A stretch of 64,000 nt of DNA. It comes from JABWBH01 sp964526695. Lineage in GTDB: Bacteria > Planctomycetota > Phycisphaerae > UBA1845. Positions within the stretch are counted from its first letter, which is position 1, and every line of letters begins with the position of its first letter. Position numbers and translations under genes: made by a program. This document shows positions 57,493 to 64,000 of this stretch, one piece after another. The stretch lies in contig CAZGJA010000079.1 of assembly GCA_964526695.1 (NCBI GenBank), forward strand, positions 4,779 to 68,778, read 5' to 3'. Under the pieces are notes generated by a model, which was given only the letters and a program-made list of their open reading frames with translations, ran no database searches and was not told where the DNA came from.

Positions 57493-57656
57493 CGGGTGGC
57501 ACGGTCTGGCGTACTCGCCAGGCCGTGGCGGAATGAGAACGGCGGGTGGCATGCTCTCGCTGTACTCAGCGTGAGCATGTCCTTCTCCCGGCACCGCGGC
57601 TCGCCACTCATCCGCGGGCGCATGGCATGCTCTCGCTGTACCCAACGTGAGCATGC
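57493..57656. repeat. TGTACTC-loop hairpin repeats, cluster 1
   Basis: Three units: 57493-57530 (stem ACGGTCTGG / CCAGGCCGT), 57544-57579 (CATGCTCTCGCT / AGCGTGAGCATG) and 57624-57656 (same stem type). All keep the GGTGGCAYG-type or TGGCATG lead and a GTACTC or GTACCC loop while stem letters change. Two 18-base tandem units (57423-57458) lie just before. The 349-base gap 57377-57725 holds no recognised gene. Confidence 0.8.
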
Positions 57657-57725
57657 TGTTCCCCCGGGGCCCTTTTCATGCCTGCCCCTCGGTCCCCTCG
57701 AGCCGGGTCAAATCACCTTCCGGAA

Positions 57726-58613
57726 TCAGGCCTTCCGGGCCGAAACGTCCAGACTCGTGATGTAGTCCGCCGGCGTCGTTCCCGCGGGCAGGTGCGCGGC
57801 GATCTTGCGGTAGAGCGGATCCTGCAGCTCGGTCGCGGGTTTCACGCCCAGGCCTTTCGGTGTCAGGCAAATGTCAGTCAGCCCGGCGGCCTGCATTTGT
57901 CGCCGCGTCTCATCGACCGCGACCGCGCCGGCCACGCAACCGACGAGCGCCTCAACCATCTGGCGGATGGCCTCAGGCAGCGGTCGCAGCAGCGCCAGGT
58001 CCGAGACGGCCACGCGCCCGCCGGGCTTGAGGACGCGGGCGATTTCGCGCCAGACCCGCGGCTTGTCCGGCGAGAGATTCAGCACGCAATTCGAGATGAC
58101 CACGTCAACCGCGTGATCGGCGACGGGCAGGTGCTCGATCTCGCCAAGCCGGAATTCGACGTTGCTTAGCCCGGTCCGCTCCGTGTACGCGGGGAGGTTT
58201 CGACGCGCACGGTCGATCATCTGCGACGTCATGTCCACGCCGATCACCCGGCCCGCCGCGCCCACCTTCGGACCGGCGATGAAGCAGTCGAACCCGCCGC
58301 CGCTGCCGAGGTCCAGCACGACTTCGCCGGGCTTCAGACCCGCGATCGCCGTGGGATTGCCGCATGACAAACCCAGATTGGCGCCGTCCGGAAGCGCGGA
58401 GAGGTCGCCGGCTTCGTAGCCGATGCTGCGGGCGAACTCGGTCGCGCCCGTCACGGATGAGCCGCAGCAACTCGTTGTGCCGCAGCAGCCGCCCTCGCCC
58501 TGCGCTGGGTTTGCCGAAATGGGCGCAGGCGCTGTGCCCGCCTCCGCGATCCGGCCGTAACCCGCGCGAACCTGCTCTCGAACCCGCTCCGCAGTCGTCG
58601 CTTCACTTTGCAT
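57726..58613 (-). CDS. arsM: Arsenite S-adenosylmethionine methyltransferase
   Basis: A 295-residue protein. The SAM-binding loop is EVVLDLGSGGGFDC, followed by VIGVDMTSQMID. The As(III)-binding cysteines expected for ArsM are visible as Cys84 (LSCGNPT), Cys176 (ISNCVLNLSPDK) and Cys226 (VGCVAGAV). A CC pair is present twice near the N-terminus (GGCCGTTSCCG, residues 41-51), as in many bacterial ArsM proteins. It makes methylated arsenicals using SAM and a thiol reductant. The ATG at 58613 follows AAGGAAG. It lies between the two arsR genes on the same strand. Confidence 0.95.
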   Translation of the reverse strand: MQSEATTAERVREQVRAGYGRIAEAGTAPAPISANPAQGEGGCCGTTSCCGSSVTGATEFARSIGYEAGDLSALPDGANLGLSCGNPTAIAGLKPGEVVLDLGSGGGFDCFIAGPKVGAAGRVIGVDMTSQMIDRARRNLPAYTERTGLSNVEFRLGEIEHLPVADHAVDVVISNCVLNLSPDKPRVWREIARVLKPGGRVAVSDLALLRPLPEAIRQMVEALVGCVAGAVAVDETRRQMQAAGLTDICLTPKGLGVKPATELQDPLYRKIAAHLPAGTTPADYITSLDVSARKA

Positions 58614-58708
58614 GTTGGTCTTCCTTCTATGAGAAACAACCTGTCGCCGAATATGTTGATGTCATCACCTTCTCGAATCACACCAGGGGATTAACTCCGC
58701 AATGCTGT

Positions 58709-58853
58709 GGCACAAGTTTCCAACCGGTGTGTGTAGCACAGGTTTCCAACGTGTGTGGCACTGGTTCTCAACCGATGTTTGCAGCGCGGGTCTCCAACGT
58801 GTGTGGCACCGGTTTTCAACCGGTGTGTGTAGCACAGGTTTCCAACCTGTGCT
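58709..58853. repeat. Array of degenerate CACCGG/CACAGG hairpin repeats
   Basis: About six units alternating GGCACCGGTTTTCAACCGGTG-like and AGCACAGGTTTCCAACCTGTGC-like hairpins, several with one arm degraded (for example GGTTTCCAACGTGTG). It fills most of the 301-base gap 58614-58914 between arsM and the second arsR, where no gene was recognised. Confidence 0.88.
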
Positions 58854-58914
58854 TGGTTTCTGAGGCAGCAACCGAAAACGGTGCTTTCCTTCCGTCCAGT
58901 GACACGCCCTGCCC

Positions 58915-59295
58915 TCAGCATCCGCACCGCGATCCCGCGTTCCCTGGACAACACGCCTCAATCGAATCCGCCAGCGCCCGCAGCGCGCCGGCCCAGTCGC
59001 CGTAGCGCACGCTGTACAACACGGTCCGACCCTTCTTCTCCACATCCAGAAGCCCCGCCCGGCGCAGCAGCGACAGGTGCCGCGAAACCACCGAGAGGTC
59101 CACAGCGCAGCACGCGGCGATTTCGCTCACGCCGCACGCCCGCCCGCACTTCGCCAGGCAGGCAAGCAGCGAGACGCGTGTGGGGTCGCACAGCGCCTTG
59201 AACAGCCCCGCGTCGAGCATGCCGTCGATGGGCCGCCGCCGCCGCGCCGCCTGCTTCGGGCTGGTCGTCCGATGTTTGCTTACTTGCGTCATCAT
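58915..59295 (-). CDS. Cys-rich ArsR-family metalloregulator
   Basis: A 126-residue protein from the ATG at 59295 (MMTQVSKHRTT). The winged-helix core is ALCDPTRVSLLACLAKCGRA followed by CCAVDLSVVSRHLSLLRRAG. Cysteines are abundant (Cys50, 54, 62, 63, 115, 116, 124, 126), including a GSRCGC C-terminus, so it may bind a thiophilic ion differently from the first ArsR. No Shine-Dalgarno sequence precedes the start. A perfect inverted repeat overlaps the start codon. Confidence 0.9.
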   Translation of the reverse strand: MMTQVSKHRTTSPKQAARRRRPIDGMLDAGLFKALCDPTRVSLLACLAKCGRACGVSEIAACCAVDLSVVSRHLSLLRRAGLLDVEKKGRTVLYSVRYGDWAGALRALADSIEACCPGNAGSRCGC

Positions 59296-59302
59296 GCAAG
59301 TA
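59281..59302. promoter_or_regulatory. Operator-like palindrome over the second arsR start
   Basis: TACTTGC (59281-59287) and GCAAGTA (59296-59302) are perfect 7-base half-sites separated by 8 bases that contain both possible start codons. The size and placement fit an ArsR-family operator for autoregulation. Confidence 0.6.
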
Positions 59303-59360
59303 TACGACGCCCAAGGACCGGGGTCAAGCAAGGGCCACCGCACGCTACGACTCCCCATGT

Positions 59361-59480
59361 GGGTGGGTGGCATGGCCTGGTGTACTCGCCTGGCCATGGG
59401 ACGTGGGTGGCACGGCCTTGCGTGCTCGCCTGGCCACGGGAGGCGGGTGGCATGGCTTGGCGTACTCGCCTAGCCATGGC
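59361..59480. repeat. Three 40-bp direct tandem hairpin repeats (TGTACTC family)
   Basis: Units at 59361-59400, 59401-59440 and 59441-59480 are in exact 40-base register. Each holds GGTGGCAYGGC, a TGG or similar arm, a GTACTCG or GTGCTCG loop and the complementary arm ending CATGG or CACGG. Changes in one arm are matched in the other: CATGGCC/GGCCATG, CACGGCC/GGCCACG-like, and GGCTTGG with CCTAGCC. Confidence 0.9.
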
Positions 59481-59568
59481 GGATGCAGAACAGACGCACA
59501 TGCTCGCGCCGCTCGGGTCCGCTGATGCGAACCCGTGTCCGGAAGGAACGGGCTGTCTGCCCCCGGAG

Positions 59569-59603
59569 CATGGCCAGGCGAGTACACCAGGCCATGCCAC
59601 CCT
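59569..59603 (-). repeat. TGTACTC-loop hairpin repeat, inverted copy
   Basis: Reverse-complement copy of the 40-bp unit (minus strand GGTGGCATGGCCTGGTGTAC and onward). With the tandem copies it fills part of the 458-base gap 59296-59753, where no gene was recognised. Confidence 0.88.
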
Positions 59604-59753
59604 GATTCGAAGTCAGAATGCGGTTGCCCTGCCTCTCCTCCGCGCAGGGTTGGCATGAGCAGCCTGCCAGCGATACTCTCGAATCGACGGTGCGCGTAGG
59701 GCGATTGGAGGCAACCGGGCTGGCCTTTTGCCGCGTCAGCAAATGGGGTCGAC

Positions 59754-62468
59754 GTGCAGGAACTGGTGCTATCTCGCGGCGGGCATCTGCTGCTTGCCGA
59801 ATCCCCGGAAGACGGCGCGGACGCCAAGCTTCCGGCGGCAACCACGGCCGCGCTGCGCGAAGCGGCGGAGCGCGGCACGGCCGAGTTGCTGCTCTGCCTG
59901 GCCAAGATCCCGAGCGTGCCCGCCTTGCCCGCGGTATTCGGCTTCTGGCGGACATTCGCCGAGCGCTACCTCACCGAGCTGTGCCACGTTCCCGAGCCGG
60001 CGGAAAACCTGCGGCAGCCCCTGCCCGCTCCGCTTGACGACCTCGCCGAGCAGATCGCCGCGGCGCCTCCGATGCGCGGCGGCGAATACCTGAACACGGA
60101 AACGCTCGCGGATCTGTGGCAGCAGTTGGACGCCGACCTGCGCCGCGAGATCGCCGCCCTGTCCGGCGGGCTGAGCGAGTGGCTGCAACAGCGCGTGCCG
60201 ACGTGGCATCGCGTCGGCCGGGTCTGCTTTCACCTCGCGGAGAACAAGCGCGACGTCGAGTGTCCCTTCGCCTTTCTGGCGACGTATGCCCCGAAACTGC
60301 TCGAAGGCGGGCGCGTGCAATATCAGCCGCTCGGCCGCGCGCTGGAGGAATATGCCGGCGCCAAGAACCGCAAGCTGCTCGTCCACCTGCTCACGCCCGT
60401 GCAACGCGCGGTCCAACGGTGTCCCTGGGTCAAGGAGCTGGTGGACAGCGGAGAGGTGTTCCATCCGCTGCGGTGGACGCCGCGCGAAGCGCACCGTCTG
60501 CTGCGCGACATCCCCATCCTCGAAGAGAGCGGCCTGCTGGTGCGCGTGCCCAACTGGTGGACCAAGCGTCCGCCGCGCGTGCGGGTCGGCGTGTCGATCG
60601 GGCAGCGGCCCGTCTCGCGGTTCGGCGTCGATGCGATGATGGACTTCCGCGTGGAAACGACGCTGGACGGGCAGCGCCTCACGCCGGAGGAGTGGCGCGA
60701 CATCCTCGCAGGCAGCGACGGGCTGGTGCTGCTGAAGGGGCAGTGGGTCGAGGTTGACGGCGAGAAGTTGAAGGAAACGCTCGCCCACTGGAAGCGCGTG
60801 GAGAAGGAAGCCGGCGGGGACGGGGTCTCGTTCCTGCAAGGCATGCGCCTGCTGGCGGGCGCGTCGATCGATGGCGACTCGTCGGCGCTCCTGCAGGGAC
60901 ACGATGCCGCATGGGCGGAGCTTCACGCGGGCGACTGGCTGGCGGAGTTGTTGCGACAGATTCGCGAGCCGGGACGCGCGGACATCGCCGTGCCGCCGCC
61001 GGACCTCCGCGCCACGCTGCGCCCTTATCAGGAGGTGGGCGTCAAGTGGCTGTGGCTGCTGACGCAACTGGGTCTGGGCGCTTGCCTCGCGGATGACATG
61101 GGCTTGGGGAAGACCATTCAGGTCATCACGCTCATGCTCCTGCTGAAGCGACAGCGCGGCGCCGCGAAATCGATGCCCATGCTGCTGGTCCTGCCCGCGT
61201 CGTTGCTGGCGAACTGGAAGGCCGAGATCGAGCGGTTCGCCCCCTCGCTGCGTTGCCTCTTCGTTCACCCCTCGCAAACCAGGCCCGCCGAGCTTGCCGG
61301 CATGGCGAAAGACCCGCAGCGATCCCTGGCCGGAATGGATGCGGTGTTGACCACCTACGGAACGCTCACGCGGCTGGAGTGGCTTGCGGCCGTGCCGTGG
61401 TCGATCGTCGTGCTCGATGAAGCGCAGGCGATCAAAAACCCCGGCACGCGGCAGACTCGCGCCGTCAAGCAGCTCAAAGGCGGCGCCCGCATCGTCCTGA
61501 CGGGCACGCCCGTGGAGAACCGGCTCACCGACTTGTGGTCGATCTTTGACTTCCTCTGCCCCGGGCTGCTCGGCTCGGTCAAGGCGTTCGGCAGTTTCGT
61601 TCGACGGCTTGAAGATCGCTCGACGGATCAGTACGGCCCGCTGCGCAAGCTAGTCGGCCCGTACATCCTGCGGCGGCTCAAAACCGACAAGTCGATCATC
61701 GCCGACCTGCCGGACAAGGTGGAGCAGACCGCCTTCTGCCAGCTCAGCAAGAAGCAGGCCGTCTTGTACGAGCAGTCGGTGCGCGAGCTGGCCGAAGCGC
61801 TCAAGCAGCAGGAGGAAGGCATCGCGCGGCGCGGCGTCATCCTCGCGTTCATCATGCGCTTCAAGCAGATCTGCAATCACCCCGACCAGTGGCTGGGCAC
61901 CGGCGCCTACGCCGCCGACGACAGCGGCAAGTTCCACCGCGCCCGCGAGTTGTGCGAGGAAATCGCCAGCCGCCAGGAAAAGGTGCTCGTCTTTTCCCAA
62001 TTCCGCGAATTGGCCGAACCGCTGAGCGGTTTCCTTTCAACCATCTTCGGGCGCAGCGGCCTGGTGCTCCACGGCGGGACGGCTGTTGGAAAGCGAAAGC
62101 AACTGGTGGACCAGTTCCAAAGCGAGACGGGCCCGCCGTTCATGGTGCTCTCGCTGAAGGCGGGCGGCACGGGGCTGAACTTGACGGCCGCTTCGCATGT
62201 GATTCACTTCGACCGCTGGTGGAACCCGGCGGTGGAGAACCAGGCCACGGACCGCGCCTTCCGCATCGGACAATCCCGCAACGTCATGGTTCACAAGTTC
62301 GTCTGTCAGGGTACGATCGAGGAGAAGATCGACGCGCTCATCCGCGACAAGACGGCGCTCGCCGGCGACATCCTCGCGGAAGGCGTCCCGAAGCTCGTGA
62401 CCGAGATGGGCGACGCGGAGCTGCTCGATCTCGTTCGGCTCGACATTCATCGGGCCATGGAGGAATAA
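59754..62468 (+). CDS. SNF2-family DEAD/DEAH helicase
   Basis: A 904-residue protein with a GTG start at 59754 and GGGG seven bases upstream. The N-terminal 420 residues are a bacterial SNF2-associated region. Motif I is LADDMGLGKTIQVITLMLLL (about 442-461), motif II VLDEAQAIKNPGTRQTRAVK, motif III VLTGTPVENRLTDLWSIFDF, motif V LSLKAGGTGLNLTAASHVIH and motif VI QATDRAFRIGQSRNVMVHKF. It is an ATP-dependent DNA translocase, not a processive helicase in known relatives. It is three bases ahead of the SWIM gene, its usual partner. Confidence 0.96.
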   Translation: MQELVLSRGGHLLLAESPEDGADAKLPAATTAALREAAERGTAELLLCLAKIPSVPALPAVFGFWRTFAERYLTELCHVPEPAENLRQPLPAPLDDLAEQIAAAPPMRGGEYLNTETLADLWQQLDADLRREIAALSGGLSEWLQQRVPTWHRVGRVCFHLAENKRDVECPFAFLATYAPKLLEGGRVQYQPLGRALEEYAGAKNRKLLVHLLTPVQRAVQRCPWVKELVDSGEVFHPLRWTPREAHRLLRDIPILEESGLLVRVPNWWTKRPPRVRVGVSIGQRPVSRFGVDAMMDFRVETTLDGQRLTPEEWRDILAGSDGLVLLKGQWVEVDGEKLKETLAHWKRVEKEAGGDGVSFLQGMRLLAGASIDGDSSALLQGHDAAWAELHAGDWLAELLRQIREPGRADIAVPPPDLRATLRPYQEVGVKWLWLLTQLGLGACLADDMGLGKTIQVITLMLLLKRQRGAAKSMPMLLVLPASLLANWKAEIERFAPSLRCLFVHPSQTRPAELAGMAKDPQRSLAGMDAVLTTYGTLTRLEWLAAVPWSIVVLDEAQAIKNPGTRQTRAVKQLKGGARIVLTGTPVENRLTDLWSIFDFLCPGLLGSVKAFGSFVRRLEDRSTDQYGPLRKLVGPYILRRLKTDKSIIADLPDKVEQTAFCQLSKKQAVLYEQSVRELAEALKQQEEGIARRGVILAFIMRFKQICNHPDQWLGTGAYAADDSGKFHRARELCEEIASRQEKVLVFSQFRELAEPLSGFLSTIFGRSGLVLHGGTAVGKRKQLVDQFQSETGPPFMVLSLKAGGTGLNLTAASHVIHFDRWWNPAVENQATDRAFRIGQSRNVMVHKFVCQGTIEEKIDALIRDKTALAGDILAEGVPKLVTEMGDAELLDLVRLDIHRAMEE

Positions 62469-62471
62469 GAC

Positions 62472-63344
62472 ATGGGCTGGGACTTTGGCTGGCGGCAATA
62501 CGTGCCCGTGCATCAGCGGCGCGCCCAGGCGATGCTGGAGATGCAGAAGCTCCGCAAGAAGGGCACGAACATTCAGCCGGTGGTGATCGAGGGGCGGCAG
62601 ATCGCCCGCACCTTCTGGGGCAAGTCCTGGTGCGAGCACCTCGAAAAGTTCAGCGACTTCGAAAACCGCCTGCCGCGCGGTCGCACGTACGTCCGCAACG
62701 GCTCCGTCTGCCATCTCGCCATCAAGCGCGGCGCGATCGCGGCGAAAGTCAGCGGCTCGGAAGTTTACGACGTGGCCATCAACATCAAGGCGCTGGCCAA
62801 GCCCCATTGGAAACGCGTCCGCGAATCGTGTGCCGGGCAGGTGGCTTCCCTCCTGGAACTGCTGCAAGGGCGGCTGTCCGATCACGTGATGACCGTCGTG
62901 ACCGATCGAGACCAAGGCCTGTTCCCCAAGCCCAGCGAGATCACCATGGATTGCTCCTGCCCCGACTGGGCGGGCATGTGCAAGCACGTCGCGGCCGTCA
63001 TGTACGGCATCGGCGCGCGCTTCGACACGAAGCCCGAGTTGCTGTTCCTTCTGCGAGGCGTGGATCACGAGGAGCTGATCTCCAAGGCCACCGCCAAGTC
63101 GGTCGTCGGCAAAGCGCCAAAGCAAGGCGGTCGAACCCTCGACGAGCAGAAGATCGCAGACGTGTTCGGCATCGAAGTGGCAGCGCCCACGGAACCCGCC
63201 CCGCAGGCGCCGCCCGCAAAGTCCAAGCCGCCGCGTAAACCCAAATCCGATGCGACCCCCGCGCCGCCGCGAACACCCAGCCGCCGCCCCAACAGCCGAG
63301 CCGCGGCCGCGCGCGGACGTGGATCATCGCAAGGATCGCGATGA
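62472..63344 (+). CDS. SWIM zinc-finger protein paired with the SNF2 helicase
   Basis: A 290-residue protein. The SWIM motif is MDCSCPDWAGMCKHVAAVMY (CxCxnCxH) at about residues 160-180. The N-terminal part has FWGKSWCEHLEKFSDFENRL and LPRGRTYVRNGSVCHLAI, conserved in this bacterial family. The last 60 residues are Pro/Ala/Arg-rich and disordered. The gene starts three bases after the helicase stop, so the two are co-translated. The SWIM protein is expected to guide or modulate the SNF2 motor on DNA. Confidence 0.93.
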   Translation: MGWDFGWRQYVPVHQRRAQAMLEMQKLRKKGTNIQPVVIEGRQIARTFWGKSWCEHLEKFSDFENRLPRGRTYVRNGSVCHLAIKRGAIAAKVSGSEVYDVAINIKALAKPHWKRVRESCAGQVASLLELLQGRLSDHVMTVVTDRDQGLFPKPSEITMDCSCPDWAGMCKHVAAVMYGIGARFDTKPELLFLLRGVDHEELISKATAKSVVGKAPKQGGRTLDEQKIADVFGIEVAAPTEPAPQAPPAKSKPPRKPKSDATPAPPRTPSRRPNSRAAAARGRGSSQGSR

Positions 63345-63582
63345 TTTGGAGTTGCAACCTGGATCGCTTCTTCAGACCGAAGGCGGCGGCGTCTTGAGCG
63401 TAATGGACACTGTCCACGCGCCACATCGATGCTGCGCTGCGGTGAAATGCAGGAGCCCATCACGCTCCGGGGCGAAGCCCCTGCGAACTTGCCTTCACCA
63501 CGCGTCGCATGAGCCTGGAGAAGTTCGGCTCCTCCCGGCTGGCAAGCCGTGGCAAGACTCAAGACGGTGCACGCGGATCGTC

Positions 63583-63708
63583 ACCCCCGCGCAGGCGGGG
63601 GTCCTGTCCGGCCGGAAGGACCGCTGGACTCTGTGTAGTTGCAGGCAACGAGCTGGATTCCCGCCTGCGCGGGAATGACGAGCATTGCCTTTCACCACGG
63701 ACTCCTAG
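63583..63708. repeat. Cluster of GC hairpin repeats and the CACCACGGACTCCTAG end repeat
   Basis: CCCCCGC-GCAG-GCGGGGG (63584-63601) and ATTCCCGC-CTGC-GCGGGAAT (63657-63676) are perfect hairpins of the widespread CCCGCGCAGGCGGG type. CACCACGGACTCCTAG (63693-63708) matches the ends of the element at 35772-35901. 63345-64000 otherwise shows no supported gene. Confidence 0.85.
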
Positions 63709-63900
63709 TGCTGACTCCGTATTCGTGTAGCGAGCCGGAGACTTCATTCCGCGCGAATTCGCGCGGATGAAGGCGTCATCGTTTGGAATCGTCGCTACGC
63801 GACATCGAACACTGCTCCCGTGCGAGTTGGCAAGCGGGAGCGATCCCCCGGCCCACGCCAATCAGGTCGTGGTGGGACTTGAAGCCGTGCATGGGGTCCG

Positions 63901-63945
63901 TCACCCCCGCGCAGGTGGGGGGGGGGGGGGGGGGGCCCCCCCCCA
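63901..63945. other. Degenerate hairpin repeat running into a G20C9 tract, likely assembly artefact
   Basis: TCACCCCCGCGCAGGTGGGG repeats the motif seen at 63581 but runs into 20 consecutive G (63917-63936) and nine C (63937-63945). The last 55 bases are much more AT-rich than the rest. This is typical of a low-quality contig end. Confidence 0.7.
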
Positions 63946-64000
63946 AAACCGTAAAATAAACCACATTCATTTTAGTTTCCTACGGGCCGCCCGCAGCCCC

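Noticed and set aside
59361..59480. CRISPR array from the 40-bp tandem units
   Set aside because: Units are directly adjacent with no spacers, there are no cas genes, and each unit is itself a hairpin.
63559..63861. A 100-codon minus-strand frame near the window end
   Set aside because: Covers several hairpin repeats (FPRRRESSS- and GGDDP-like peptides typical of translated repeats) and has no coding support.

Overview
The window is a GC-rich chromosomal segment most consistent with a Planctomycetota bacterium, probably Phycisphaerae-like and probably from a metagenome assembly. The evidence is three Hanks-type kinases with C-terminal helical or TPR repeats, two of them adjacent to ECF sigma factors (one of the planctomycete-type Sig-70_X6 group), a secreted beta-helix protein with a dockerin-like tail, an Asn-rich linker plus C-terminal anchor protein, a PilM-type operon with very large partner proteins, and abundant short hairpin repeats between genes. 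The assignment is inference from gene content. No rRNA, tRNA or CRISPR array was seen.

Layout. 1-366 is the 5' part of an MtaB-type tRNA methylthiotransferase (minus strand). 467-6398 is a PilM-led operon of three large proteins ending in a strong intrinsic terminator. 6695-12003 holds a secreted anchor protein, a gamma-glutamyltransferase and a two-gene remnant of a sugar-type ABC importer. 12097-17028 (minus) has a B12-domain-like protein, a large CgeB-like glycosyltransferase and a double VanZ-like membrane protein. 17220-20230 is an ECF sigma factor translationally coupled to a kinase carrying an anti-sigma-like zinc finger. 20535-25222 has a secreted protein, gyrA, an NYN-domain protein and the 42-residue ribosomal protein bTHX. 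25299-34525 is a complete F-type ATP synthase operon (AtpZ-like, AtpI-like, a, c, b, delta, alpha, gamma, beta, epsilon). A four-helix-bundle gene framed by 31-bp inverted repeats is inserted between gamma and beta, and nearly every junction carries a small repeat.

34770-49500 contains asd, an RCC1-repeat protein, the beta-helix/dockerin protein, a lipoprotein, a second sigma/kinase pair, a third kinase, a gamma-carbonic anhydrase, a UbiA prenyltransferase and a CPBP protease. 49735-59295 is a compact minus-strand metalloid island: ArsR, ArsM, a second ArsR, a UPF0718 (ArsP-related) permease, a small thioredoxin, a membrane-anchored thioredoxin, an HlyD/FtsX-type/ATPase ABC exporter, CcdA and ACR3. 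Nine of these genes are packed into one probable operon that joins arsenic export to a transmembrane redox relay. 59754-63344 encodes a SNF2 helicase and a SWIM zinc-finger protein. The last 650 bases are repeats ending in a G20C9 tract that looks like an assembly artefact.

The most unusual items are the metalloid-redox-ABC operon, the insertion and repeats inside the ATP synthase operon (including a 68-residue insertion in the alpha subunit), and two families of dispersed hairpin repeats whose stems vary in a compensatory way while loops and flanks stay fixed.
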